Below are positions 1-13,912 of a stretch of DNA of 64,000 bases, piece by piece. This DNA comes from Eumeta japonica (Eukaryota; Arthropoda; Insecta; Lepidoptera; Psychidae): positions 62,001 to 126,000 of the forward strand of contig BGZK01000219.1 of NCBI GenBank assembly GCA_005406025.1, given 5' to 3'. How positions within the stretch are numbered: position 1 is the stretch's first letter; every line of letters starts with the position of its first letter. The position numbers and the translations under genes were made by a program. The notes under the pieces were generated by a model that made no database searches, was not told the origin of the DNA, and saw nothing but the letters and a program-made list of their open reading frames with translations.

Positions 1-1
1 A

Positions 2-160
2 TTCGTTATTTTGTCACAAATATACCAAAGTGATTCTTTAAGTGTTCCGTTTCAGAGCGGATCTTTAAAAAGATTAGAGGACGTCGCGATATCAATTTTG
101 AAAGCAGTGGCACTCCGGGAGTGCCGACAGCGAAAACTCGACCACCATGTGTATTTTTGA
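2..160 (+). CDS. Possible 3' end of an unidentified gene (partial at window edge)
   Basis: One frame is open from the first bases of the window to a TGA at 158-160, giving 52 residues. The last 34 (from AGC at 56) start SGSLKRLEDVAIS and end KLDHHVYF, and they have a protein-like mix of charged and aliphatic residues, unlike the low-complexity frames elsewhere. A pyrimidine-rich tract ending TTTCAG at 50-55 could be a splice acceptor, so the true terminal exon may begin at 56. I do not recognise the protein. No clear AATAAA follows before the satellite begins. It could equally be a chance open frame or a transposon remnant. The start lies outside the window. Confidence 0.33.
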   Translation, partial: FVILSQIYQSDSLSVPFQSGSLKRLEDVAISILKAVALRECRQRKLDHHVYF

Positions 161-479
161 ACTAGGAAATATTTATGCATTGCATCGGGAACACTTTTAG
201 ATGAAGTATTTTTTTATTCATTATTATGAATTACTACTACAAAAAATATATTACAGTTTTCATTTAAAGCGCTAATTGTACATGAAAAATAATGCATATT
301 ATTTTTCATACAAAAATTACAATCTATTGCTTAAATCGTAAATTTATAATATAAAAAGTTTCGATATGAATATATATCTATGTGGTACGTATATACACAG
401 TATATGTTTACATTTATAATATCAATGTATTTCAACCCAAACTCAACTCTCGTGTAAACGTCGTGTAAACGGAGCCAAT
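161..479. other. AT-rich spacer between the left open frame and the satellite
   Basis: No coding signal. The stretch is AT-rich, with several short TATA-like runs and the last bases grading into a diverged first satellite unit (ATGTAGATAGTTATATACAG-like at about 480). I see no transposon end, target-site duplication or other sharp junction at the array boundary. Confidence 0.6.
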
Positions 480-3400
480 GTATGTAGATAGTTATATACA
501 GATTTGTCGGTTACGATAACGTAACAGTGTCGCGAGTTCAATGGTTTTTTCATGTCTCAATAAATGCCAACACGCATGTGTATCTATGTACGTGCATACG
601 CAATATATGTAGATACTTATATACAGCGGTGTCGGTGACGGCAAGGGTAACAGTGTCGCGAGTTCAATGGTTTTTTCATGTCTCAATAAATGCCAACACG
701 CATGTGTATCTATGTAATGCATACGCAATATGTAGATACCCTTATATACAGCGGTGTCGGTGACGGTAAGGGCAACAGTGTCGTGAATCCAATGGTTTTT
801 CCATCTCAATAAATGCCAACACGCATGTGTATCTATAACGCATACCGCACATATGTAGATTACTTATATACAGCGGTGTCGGTGACGGTAAGGGTAACAG
901 TGTCGCGAGTTCAACGGTTTTTCCTATCTCAATAAATGCCAACACGCATGTGCATTCATGTACGTGCATACACAATATATGTAGATACTTATATACAGCA
1001 GTGTCGGTGACGGTATGGCAACAGGTTGCGAGTTCAACGGTTTTTCCTATCTCAATAAATGCCAACACGCATGTATTCCATATCGCATGCAATATATGTA
1101 GATACACTTATATACAGCGGTGTCGGTGACGGTAAGGGTAACAGTTATGAGTTCAATGGTTTTTCCTATCTCAATAAATGCCAACACGCATGTGTATCTA
1201 TATACGTGCATACACAATATATGTAGATACTTATATCCAGCGGTGTCGGTGACGGTAAGGGCAATGAGTGGCGCGAGTTCAATGGTTTTTCCTATCTCAA
1301 TAAATGCCACACCACGTGTATCTATGTACCGCATACGCAATATGTAGATACTTATATACAGCGGTAAATGGTGACGGTAACAGGTCGTGAATTCAATGGT
1401 TTTTCCATGTTCAATAAATGCCAACACGCATGTGTATCTATGTACGTGCATACGCAATATATGTAGATACACTTATATACAGCGGTGTCGGTGACGGTAA
1501 GGGTAACAGTGTCGAATTCAATGGTTTTTTCATGTCTCAATAAATGCCAACACGCATGGGTATTCATGTATGTGCATACGCAATATATGTAGATACTTAT
1601 ATACAAAGCGGCGGGTGTGGTGACGGTAAGGGTAACAGTGGCGCGAGTTCAATGGTTTTTCCATATCTCAATAAATGCCAACACGCATGTGTATCTATGC
1701 ATACGCAATATGCGTAGATACTTATACAGCGGTGTCGGTGACGGTAAGGGTAACAGTGGCGCGAGTTCAATGGTTTTTCCCATTCAATAAATGCCAACAC
1801 GCATGTGTATCTAAGTATCGTGCATACAATATATGTAGATACTTATATACAGCGGTGTTCTGACGGTAAGGGTAACAGTGGCGCGAGTTCAATTTTGGTT
1901 TGCATGTCTCAATAAATGCCAACACGCATGTGTATCTATGAACGTGCATACGCAATATATGTAGATACTTATATACAGCGGGTGTCGGTGACGGTAAGTA
2001 ACAGTGGCGCGAGTTCAATGGTTTTTTCATGTCTCAATAAATGCCAACACGCATGTGTATCTATGTAATGCATACGCAATATATGTAGATACTTATATAC
2101 AGCGGTGTCGGTGACGGTAAGCGGTAACAGTGGCGAGTTCAATGGTTTTTCCTATCTCAATAAATGCCAACATGCATGTGTATCTATGTATGTGCATACA
2201 CAATATATGTAGATACCTTATATACAGCAGGTCGGTGGCACGGTAAGGGTAACAGTGGCGCGAGTTCAATGGTTTTTCCCATCTCAATAAAATGCCAACA
2301 CGCATGTGTATCTATGTAATGCATACACATATGTAGATACTTATATACAGCGGTGTCGGTGACGGTGGCAAATATGTCGTGATTCAATGGTTTTTTCTTC
2401 ATGTCTCAATAAATGCCAACACGCATGTATCTATGTAATGCGCAATATATGTAGATACTTATACAGCGGTGTCGGTGACGGTAAGGTAACAGTTTGCGAG
2501 TCCAATGGTTTTTCCTATTCAATAAAATGCCAACACGTACGTGTATCTATGTACTGCATACGCAATATATGTAGATACCCTATACAGCGGTGTCGGTGAC
2601 GGTAAGGGTAACAGTGGCGAGTTCAATGGTTTTTCCTATCTCAATAAATGCCAACACGCATGTGTATCTATGTACGTGCATACGCAATATATGTAGATAC
2701 TTATATACAAAGCGGTGTCGGTGACGGTAAGGGTAACAGTGGCGCGAGTTCAATGGTTTTCCTATTCAAATGCCAACACGCATGTATATGTATGCGCATG
2801 CCACAATATATGTAGATACTTATATACAGCGGTGTCGGTGACGGTAAGGGTAACAGTGGCGCGAGTTCAATGGTTTTTCCTATCTCATAAATGCCCACGC
2901 ATGTGTATCATGTACGTGCATACACAATATATGTAGATACCTATATAAGAAGCGGTGTCGGTGACGGTAAGGGTAAACATGTCGCGAGTTCAACGGTTTT
3001 TCCATCTCAATAAATGCCAACACGCATGTGTATCATGTAATGCGCATACAATATGTAGATACTTATATACAGCGTGTGTCGGTGACGGTGGCAACAGGGC
3101 GAGTTCAACGGTTTTTCCTATCTCATAAATGCCAACACGCATGTATCTTACGTAATGCATACAATAATATATGTAGATACCTTATATACAGCGGTGTCGG
3201 TGACGGTAAGGGTACATGGCGCTATTCAATGGTTACGTTCAATAAATGCCAACACGCATGTATCTAAGGCACGTGATAATTTCATATACAGCGGTGTCGG
3301 TGACGGTGGGTAACAGTGTTGCGAGTTCAACGGTTTTTTCCTATCTCAAAAATGCCAACACGCATGTATCTATGTACGTGCATACGCAATATATGTAGAT

Positions 3401-6400
3401 ACTTATATACAGCGGTACGGTGACGGTAAGGTAACAGTGTTGCGAGTTCAACGGTTTTTCCCATTCAATAAATGCCAAATACATGTGTATCTATGTACGT
3501 GCATGTCACAATATATGCAGATACTATATACAGCGGTGTCGGTGACGGTAAGGTAACAGAGTGGCGAGTTCAATGGTTTTTCCCATCTCATCATAAATGC
3601 CAACACGCATGTATCCATGTGCATACGCACACACATATGCAGATAATTATACACAGCGGTGTCGGCGACTCTGGCATGGCAACAGGCGCTGAATATTTTC
3701 AAATAAAATGCCAACACGCATGTGTACCATGTACCGCATGGCAATATATGTAGATACTGGCGCATACAGCGGTGTCGGTGACGGTAAGGGTAACAGTGGC
3801 GCGAGTTCAATGGTTTTCATGTTCAATAAATGCCAACACGCATGTGTATCTATGTATGATGCATACGCAATATATGCAGATACCATATACAGCGCGGTGT
3901 CGGTGACGGTAAGGGTAACAGTGTCGAATCCAATGGTTTTTTTCATAACTAATAAATGCCAACACGCATGTGTATCTATGTACGTGCATACACACATATG
4001 TAGATAATTTATATACAGCGGTGTCGGTGACGGTAAGGCAACAGGGCGGAGTTCAATGGTTTTTCATGTCTCAATAAATGCCAACACGCATGTATCTATG
4101 TACGTGCATACACAATATACAGATACTTATATACAGCGGTGTCGGTGACGGTAAGCGAGTCGAGTTCAACGGTTTTTCCTTATCTCAATAAATGCCAACA
4201 CGCATGTGTATCTATGTATGCATACACAATATATGTAGATACTTATATACAGCGGTGTGGTGACGGTAAGGGTAACAGTGGCGAGTTCAACGGTTTTTCC
4301 TTATTCAATAAATGCCAACACGCGTATCTATGTAATGCGCATACAATATATGTAGATACTTATATACAGCGGTGTCGGTGACGGTAAGGGTAACAGTGGC
4401 GCGAGTTCTGTTTTTCCCTATCTCAATAAATGCCAACACGCATGTGTATTCATGTACGCATACAATACCATATGTAGATACTTATATACAGCGGTGTCGG
4501 TGACGGTAAGGGTAACAGTGGCGCGAGTTCAACGGTTTTTCCTATCTCAATAAATGCCAACACGCATGTGTATCTATGTACGTGCATACACAATATATGT
4601 AGATACTTATATACAGCGGTGTCGGTGACGGTAAGGGTAACAGTGGCGCGAGTTCAACGGTTTTTCCTATTCATAAATGCCAACACGCATGTGTATCTAT
4701 GTAATGCATACACAATATATGTAGATACTTATATACAGCGGTGTCGGTGATTTGTAAGGGTAACAGTAAGTGAATTCAATGGTTTTTTCATGTTCAATAA
4801 ATGCCAACAGCGCATGTGTATCTATAATGCGCATACGCAATATATGTAGATACTTATATACAGCGGTGTCGGTGACGGTAAGGGTAACAGTCGCGAGTTC
4901 AATGGTTTTTCCTATTTCAATAAATGCCAACACGCATGTATTCATGTACGTGCATACGCAATATATGTAGATATTTATATACAGCGGTGTCGGTGACGGT
5001 AAGGGTAACAGGCGCGAGTTCAATGGTTTTTCCTATCTCAATAAAATGCCAACACGCATGTGTATCATGTACGCATACACATATATGTAGATACCTATAT
5101 ACAGCGGTGTCGGTGACGGTAAGGGTAACAGTGGCGCGAGTTCAACATTTTTTCATGTTCAATAAATGCCAACACGCATGTATCTCTGTAATGCGCATAC
5201 GCAATATATGTAGATACTTATATACAGCGGTGTCGGTGACGGTAAGGGTAACAGTGGCGCGAGTTCAATGGTTTTTTCATGTCCAATAAATGCCAACACG
5301 CATGTGTATCTATGTACGCATACGCAATATATGTAGATACTATATACAGCGGTGTCGGTGACGGTAAGGGTAACAGTGGCGCGAGTTCAATGGTTTTTCC
5401 TATCTCAATAAATGCCAACATGCATGTGTATCTATGTATGCATACACAATATATGTAGATACTTATATACAGCGGTGTCGGTGACGGTAAGGGTAACAGT
5501 GGCGCGAGTTCAATGGTTTTTCCCATCTCAATAAATGCCAACACGCATGTGCATTCATGTAATGCATACAATATATGTAGATACTTATATACAGCGGTGT
5601 CGGTGACGGTAAGGGTAGTGTCGAATCAATGGTTTTTCATGTTCAATAAATGCCAACACGCATGTGTATTCATAATGTGCATACGTAACATATGTAGATA
5701 CTTATATACAGCGGTGTCGGTGACGGTAAGGGTAACAGTGTTGCGAGTCCAATGGTTTTTCCCATTCAATAAATGCCAACACGCATGTATCTATGTACTG
5801 CGTGCATACGCAATATATGTAGATACTTATATACAGCGGTGTCGGTGACGGTAAGGGTAACAGTGGCTGAGTTCAATGGTTTTTCCTATCTCAATAAATG
5901 CCAACACGCATGTATCTATGTAATGCATACGCAATATATGTAGATACTTATATACAGCGGTGTCGGTGACGGTAAGGGTAACAGTGGCGCGAGTTCAATG
6001 GTTTTTCCTATCTCAATAAATGCCAACACGCATGTATTCGTATGTGCATACACAATATATGTAGATACTTATATACAGCGGTGTCGGTGACGGTAAGGCA
6101 ACAGTGGCGCGAGTTCAATGGTTTTTCCTATTCAATAAATGCCAACACGCATGTGTATCTATGTACGTGCATACACAATATATGTAGATACTTATATACA
6201 GCGGTGTCGGTGACGGTAAGGGTAACAGTGTCGCGAGTTCAACGGTTTTTCCTATCTCAATAAATGCCAACACGCATGTGTATCTAATGTATGTGCATAA
6301 TATATGTAGATAATTATATACAGCGGTGTCGGTGACGGTGGGGTAACAGTGGCGCGAGTTCAACGGTTTTTCCCTATCTCAATAAATGCCAACACGCATG

Positions 6401-9400
6401 CGTATCATGTACGTGCATACACAATATATGTAGATACTTATATACAGCGGTGTCGGTGACGGTAAGGGTAACAGGCGCGAGTTCAATGGTTTTCATGTCT
6501 CAATAAATGCCAACACGCATGTGTATCTGGCGTATCGTGCATACACAATATATGTAGATACTTATATACAGCGGTGTCGGTGACGGTATGGTAACAGTGT
6601 TGCGAGTTCAACGGTTTTTCCTATCTCAATAAATGCCAACACGCATGTATCTATGCAATGTGCATACACATATGTAGATACTTATATACAGCGGTGTCGG
6701 TGACGGTAAGGGCAACGTATGTTGCGAGTTCAACGGTTTTTTCCTATCTCAATAAATGCCAACACGCATGTGTGATCCATGTACGCATACAATACCATAT
6801 GTAGATACTTATACAGCGGTGTCGGTGACGGTAAGGGTAACAGTGGCGCGAGTTCAATGGTTTTTTCCCATTCAATAAATGCCAACACGCATGTGTATCT
6901 ATGTACGTGCACACAATATATGTAGATACCTTATATACAGCGGTGTCGACGGTAAGGTAAACATGGCGCGAGTTCAATGGTTTTCATCTATAAATGCCAA
7001 CACGCATGTATCTATGTACGTGCATACGCAATATAGCGTAGATACTTATACAGCGGTGTCAATGGTAAGGGTAACAGTGGCGCGAGTTCAATGGTTTTTT
7101 CATGTTCATAAATGCCAACACGCATGTGTATCTATGTACGTGCATACGCATATATGAATACTTATATACAGCGGTGCCGGTGACGGTAAGGGTAACAGTG
7201 TCGTGAATTCAATGGTTTTTCATGTCTCAATAAATGCCAAACACGCATGTGTATCTATGTACGTACATACACAATATATGTAGATACTTATATACAGCGG
7301 TGTCGGTGACGGTAAGGGCAACATGGCGAGTTCAATGGTTTTTCATGTTCAATAAATGCCAACACGCATGTGTATTCATGTACGTGCATACAATATATGT
7401 AGATACTTATATACAGCGGTGTCGGTGACGGTAAGGGTAACAGGCAGTTCAACGGTTTTTCCTATCTCAATAAATGCCAACACGCATGTATTCATGTAAT
7501 GTGCATACACAATATATGTAGATACCATATACAGCGGTGTCAGGACGGTAAGGGCAACAGTGGCGCGAGTTCAATGGTTTTCATGTCAATAAATGCCAAC
7601 ACGCATGTGCATCTATGTATGCGCATACACAATATATGTAGATACTTATATACAGCGGTGTCGGTGACGGTATGGGTAACAGTGGGGTTGTGAGTTCAAC
7701 GGTTTTCCCATTCAATAAATGCCAACACGCATGTATCTATGTACCGCATACCATATATGCAGATACTTATACAGCGGTGTCGGTGACGGTAAGGGCAACA
7801 GTGGCGCGAGTTCAACGGTTTTTTCCTATCTCAATAAACGCCAACACGCATGTGTATCTATGTACGCATACACACACATATGCAGATACTTATATACAGC
7901 GGTGTCGGTGACGGTAAGGGTAACAGTGGCGCGAGTTCAACGGTTTTCCATTCAATAAATGCCAACATCGCACGTGTATCTATGTACGCATACACACAAT
8001 ATATGTAGATACTTATACAGCGGTGTCGGTGACGGTAGGGCAACAGTGTTGCGCGAGTTCAACGGTTTTTCCCTATCCAATAAATGCCAACACGCATGCG
8101 TATCTATAATGCGCATACGCAATATATGTAGATAATTTATATACAGCGGTGTCGGTGACGGTAAGGTAACAGTAGTGTCGCGAGTTCAATGGTTTTTTCA
8201 TGTTCAATAAATGCCAACACGTACATGTATCTTGCGTAATGCATACACAATATATGCAGATACTTATATACAGCGGTGTCGGTGACGGTAAGGGTAACAG
8301 TGGCGCGAGTTCAATGGTTTTTCATGTTCAACAATGCCAACACGCATGTGTATCATGTGTACGTGCAAACACAATATATGTAGATACTTATATACAGCGG
8401 TGTCGGTGACGGTAAGGGTAACAGTGGCGCGAGTTCAATGGTTTTTTCATGTCTCAATAAATGCCAACACGCATGTGTATCTATGTACGTGCATACACAC
8501 ATATGTAGATACTTATATACAGCGGTGTCTGGTGACGGTAAGGGCAACAGTGTTGTGAGTTCAACGGTTTTTCCTATCTCAATAAATGCCAACACGCATG
8601 TGTTCATATGTACGCATACACATATATATGTAGATACTTATATACAGCGGTGTCGGCGACGGTGGCGGGTAACAGTGGCGAGTTCAACGGTTTTTCCTAT
8701 TCAATAAATGCCAACACGCATGTGTATCTATGTATCGCATACGCACATATGTAGATACTTATATACAGCGGTGTCGGTGACGGTAGGTAAGGGTAACAGT
8801 GGCGCGAGTTCAACGGTTTTTCCTATCTCAATAAATGCCAACACGCATGTATCCATGTACGCGCATACACAATATATGTAGATACCATATACAGCGGTGT
8901 CGGTGACGGTAGCGGGTAACAGTGGCGCGAGTTCAACGGTTTTTTCCTATTCAATAAATGCCAACACGCATGTGTGTTCTATGTACGTGCATACACAATA
9001 TATGTAGATACTTTATATACAGCGGTGTCGGTGACGGTAAGGGTAACAGGTTGCGGAGTTCAACGGTTTTTCCTATCTCAATAAATGCCAACACGCATGT
9101 GTATCCATGTACGTGCATACGCAATATATGTAGATACTATATACAGCGGTGTCGGTGACGGTATAAGTAACAGGTCGCGAGTTCAATGGTTTTTCATGTC
9201 TCAATAATGCCAACCGCATGTGTATCCATGCATGCATACACAATATATGTAGATACCATATATACAGCGGTGTCGGTGACGGTAAGGGCAACAGTGGCAG
9301 CGAGTTCAATGGTTTTCATGTCTCAATAAAACGCCAACACGCGTATGTTCATGTACGCGCAAACACAATATATGTAGATACCTTATATACAGCGGTGTCG

Positions 9401-12400
9401 GTGACGGTAAGGGCAACAGTGGCGCAGTTCACCGGTTTTTCATGTCCAATAATGCCAACACGCATGTGTATCTATGTACGTGCATACACACATATGTGTA
9501 GATTACTTATATACAGCGGTGTCGGTACCAGGGGTAACAGTGCGAGTTCAACGGCTCTCAATAAACGCCAACACGCATGTATCTATGCGCATACGCAATA
9601 TATATAGTAGATACCTATACAGCGGTGTCGGTGACGGTAAGGGTAACAGTGGCGCGAGTTCAACGGTTTTTCCTATTCAATAAAATGCCAACACGCATGT
9701 GTATCTTCATGTACGTGCATACACAATATATGTAGATACTTATATACAGCGGTGTCGGTGACGGTAAGGGCAACAGTGGCGCGAGTTCAATGGTTTTTTC
9801 ATGTCTCAATAAATGCCAACACGCATGTGTATCTATGTATGCGCATACACAACATATGTAGATACTTATATACAGCGGTGTCGGTGACGGTAAGGGTAAC
9901 AGGTTGCGAGTTCAATGGTTTTTCACAAATGCCAACACGCATGTGTATCTATGTATCGCATACGCAATATACGGTAGATACTTATATACAGCGGTGTCGG
10001 TGACGGTAAGGGCACCAAAAGTGGCGCGAGTTCAATGGTTTTTCCTATCTCAATAAATGCCAACACGCATGTATCTATACGCATACGCAATATATGTAGA
10101 TACTTATATACAGCGGTGTCGGTGACGGTAAGGGTAACAGTGGCGCGAGTTCAATGGTTTTTTCCTATCTCAATAAATGCCAACACGCATGTGTATCTAT
10201 GTACGTGCATACACAATATATGTAGATACTTATATACAGCGGTGTCGGTGACGGTAAGGGTAACAGTGTCGCGAGTTCAACGGTTTTTTCCTATCTCAAT
10301 AAATGCCAACACGCATGTGTATCTATGTACGTGCATACACAATATATGTAGATACTTATATACAGCGGTGTCGGTGACGGTAAGGGTAACAGTCGCGAGT
10401 TCAACGGTTTTTTCCTATCTCAATAAATGCCAACACGCATGTGTATCTATGTACGTGCATACACAATATATGTAGATACTTATATACAGCGGTGTCGGTG
10501 ACGGTAAGGGTAACAGTGGCGCGAGTTCAATGGTTTTTCCTATCTCAATAAATGCCAACACGCATGTGTATCTATGTACGTGCATACACAATATATGTAG
10601 ATACTTATATACAGCGGTGTCGGTGACGGTAAGGGTAACAGTGGCGCGAGTTCAACGGTTTTTCCTATCTCAATAAATGCCAACACGCATGTGTATCTAT
10701 GTACGTGCATACACAATATATGTAGATACTTATATACAGCGGTGTCGGTGACGGTAAGGGTAACAGTGGCGCGAGTTCAATGGTTTTTTCCTATCTCAAT
10801 AAATGCCAACACGCATGTGTATCTATGTACGTGCATACACAATATATGTAGATACTTATATACAGCGGTGTCGGTGACGGTAAGGGTAACATGGTGTCGC
10901 GAGTTCAATGGTTTTTCCCATCTCAATAAATGCCAACACGCATGTGTATCTATGTGTGCATACACAATATATGTAGATACTTATATACAGCGGTGTCGGT
11001 GACGGTAAGGGTAACAGTGGCGCGAGTTCAACGGTTTTTTCCTATCTCAATAAATGCCAACACGCATGTGTATCTATGTACGTGCATACACAATATATGT
11101 AGATACTTATATACAGCGGTGTCGGTGACGGTAAGGGTAACAGTGGCGCGAGTTCAACGGTTTTTTCCTATCTCAATAAATGCCAACACGCATGTGTGTA
11201 TCTATGTACGTGCATACACAATATATGTAGATACTTATATACAGCGGTGTCGGTGACGGTAAGGGTAACAGTGGCGCGAGTTCAACGGTTTTTCCCATCT
11301 CAATAAATGCCAACACGCATGTGTATCTGCTGTACGTGCATACACATATGTAGATACTTATATACAGCGGTGTCGGTGACGGTAAGGGCAACAGTGGCGC
11401 GAGTTCAATGGTTTTTTCATGTCTCAATAAATGCCAACACGCATGTGTATCTATGTACGTGCATACACAATATATGTAGATACTTATATACAGCGGTGTC
11501 GGTGACGGTAAGGGTAACAGTGGCGCGAGTTCAACGGTTTTTTCCTATCTCAATAAATGCCAACACGCATGTGTATCCATGTACGTGCACACAATATATG
11601 TAGATACTTATATACAGCGGTGTCGGTGACGGTAAGGGTAACAGTGGCGCGAGTTCAACGGTTTTTCCTATCTCAATAAATGCCAACACGCATGTATTCA
11701 TGTACGTGCATACGCAATATATGTAGATACTTATATACAGCGGTGTCGGTGACGGTAAGGGTAACAGTGTCGCGAGTTCAATGGTTTTTCATGTCTCAAT
11801 AAATGCCAACACGCATGTGTATCTATGTACGTGCATACACAATATATGTAGATACTTATATACAGCGGTGTCGGTGACGGTAAGGGTAACAGTGGCGCGA
11901 GTTCAATGGTTTTTTCATGTCTCAATAAATGCCAACACGCATGTGTATCTATGTACGTGCATACACAATATATGTAGATACTTATATACAGCGGTGTCGG
12001 TGACGGTAAGGGTAACAGTGGCGCGAGTTCAATGGTTTTTTCATGTCTCAATAAATGCCAACACGCATGTGTATCTATGTACGTGCATACACAATATATG
12101 TAGATACTTATATACAGCGGTGTCGGTGACGGTAAGGGTAACAGTGTTGCGAGTTCAACGGTTTTTTCCTATCTCAATAAATGCCAACACGCATGTGTAT
12201 CTATGTACGTGCATACACAATATATGTAGATACTTATATACAGCGGTGTCGGTGACGGTAAGGGTAACAGTGGCGCGAGTTCAACGGTTTTTTCCTATCT
12301 CAATAAATGCCAACACGCATGTGTATCTATGTACGTGCATACACAATATATGTAGATACTTATATACAGCGGTGTCGGTGACGGTAAGGGGAACAGTGGC

Positions 12401-13912
12401 GCGAGTTCAACGGTTTTTCCTATCTCAATAAATGCCAACACGCATGTGTATCTATGTACGTGCATACACAATATATGTAGATACTTATATACAGCGGTGT
12501 CGGTGACGGTAAGGGTAACAGTGGCGCGAGTTCAACGGTTTTTTCCTATCTCAATAAATGCCAACACGCATGTGTATCTATGTACGTGCATACACAATAT
12601 ATGTAGATACTTATATACAGCGGTGTCGGTGACGGTAAGGGTAACAGTGGCGCGAGTTCAACGGTTTTTTCCTATCTCAATAAATGCCAACACGCATGTG
12701 TATCTATGTACGTGCATACACAATATATGTAGATACTTATATACAGCGGTGTCGGTGACGGTAAGGGTAACAGTGGCGCGAGTTCAACGGTTTTTTCCTA
12801 TCTCAATAAATGCCAACACGCATGTGTATCTATGTACGTGCATACACAATATATGTAGATACTTATATACAGCGGTGTCTGTGACGGTAAGGGTAACAGT
12901 GGCGCGAGTTCAATGTTTTTCATGTCTCAATAACGCCAACACGCATGTGTATCTATGTACGCATACAATATATGTAGATACTCATACAGCGGTGTCGGTG
13001 ACGGTAAGGGTACAGTGGCGCGAGTTCAATGGTTTTCATGTCTCAATAAATGCCAACACGCATGTGTTCATGTAACGTGCATACACAATATATGTAGATA
13101 CCTATATACACAGCGGTGTCGGTGACGGTAAGGGTAACAGTGGCGCGAGTTCAATGGTTTTTCATGTCCAATAAATGCCAACACGCATGTATCTATGTAC
13201 GCATACACAATATATGTAGATACTTATATACAGCGGTGTCGGTGACGGTAAGGGTAACAGTGTTGCGAGTTCAACGGTTTTTCCCATTCAATAAACGCCA
13301 ACACGCATGTGTATCTATGTACGCATACACAATATATGTAGATACTTATATACAGCGGTGTCGGTGACGGTAAGGGTAACAGTGGCGCGAGTTCAACGGT
13401 TTTTCCTATCTCAATAAATGCCAACACGCATGTGTATTCGTACCGCATACACAATATATGTAGATACTATATACAGCGGTGTCGGTGACGGTAAGGGTAA
13501 CAGTGGCGCTGAGTTCAACGGTTTTTCCTATCCATAAATGCCAACACGCATGTATCTATGCACGCATACACAATATATGTAGATACTTATATACAGCGGT
13601 GTCGGTGACGGCGGTAACAGTGGCGCGAGTTCAACGGTTTTTCCTATCTCAATAAATGCCAACACGCATGTGTATCTATGTACGTGCATACACAATATAT
13701 GTAGATACTTATATACAGCGGTGTCGGTGACGGTAAGGGTAACAGTGGCGCGAGTTCAACGGTTTTTTCCTATCTCAATAAATGCCAACACGCATGTGTA
13801 TCTATGTACATGCATACACAATATATGTAGATACTTATATACAGCGGTGTCGGTGACGGTAAGGGTAACAATGTTGCGAGTTCAATGGCTATTTCCCTTC
13901 TCAAAAATGCTC
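480..13912 (+). repeat. Large tandem satellite array, ~126-bp unit, ~105-110 copies
   Basis: Head-to-tail copies of one unit fill about 13.4 kb. In clean units successive GTACGTGCATACACAATAT anchors lie 126 bp apart (for example 10201 to 10327); other clean units are 124 or 125 bp because of a 5- or 6-T run and a short GTGG deletion. Landmarks in order: GTGTATCTATGTACGTGCAT, ATATGTAGATAC, TTATATACAGCGG, TGTCGGTGACGGTAAGGG, AACAGTGGCGCGAGTTCAA, then (C/T)GG plus a T-run, and CAATAAATGCCAACACGCAT. The first unit is degraded (TTTGTCGGTTACGATAACG at about 504). The last unit decays after AATGTTGCGAGTTCAATGG at about 13890. Since 126 is divisible by 3, clean runs give a 42-residue pseudo-protein period in open frames on both strands; these are not genes. 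There are no spacers, so this is not a CRISPR array, and I see no transposase or reverse transcriptase inside it. Confidence 0.97.
10035..12900 (+). repeat. Homogenised core of the satellite array
   Basis: About 22 consecutive units are nearly identical. They differ mainly at three places: CAACGG versus CAATGG, 5 versus 6 Ts, and CCTATCTC versus CATGTCTC. Three adjacent units of the CAATGG/CATGTCTC subtype lie at about 11780-12050, surrounded by CAACGG/CCTATCTC units, as expected from local duplication by unequal exchange or gene conversion. Units on either side carry several small indels each. The change from clean to noisy is abrupt near 12900 and near 10000, and a second clean pair lies at about 13620-13870. 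Confidence 0.85.

Noticed and set aside
480..13912. CRISPR array or telomeric repeat
   Set aside because: Units are contiguous with no unique spacers, and the organism is eukaryotic. No (TTAGG)n run is present, so it is not an insect telomere.
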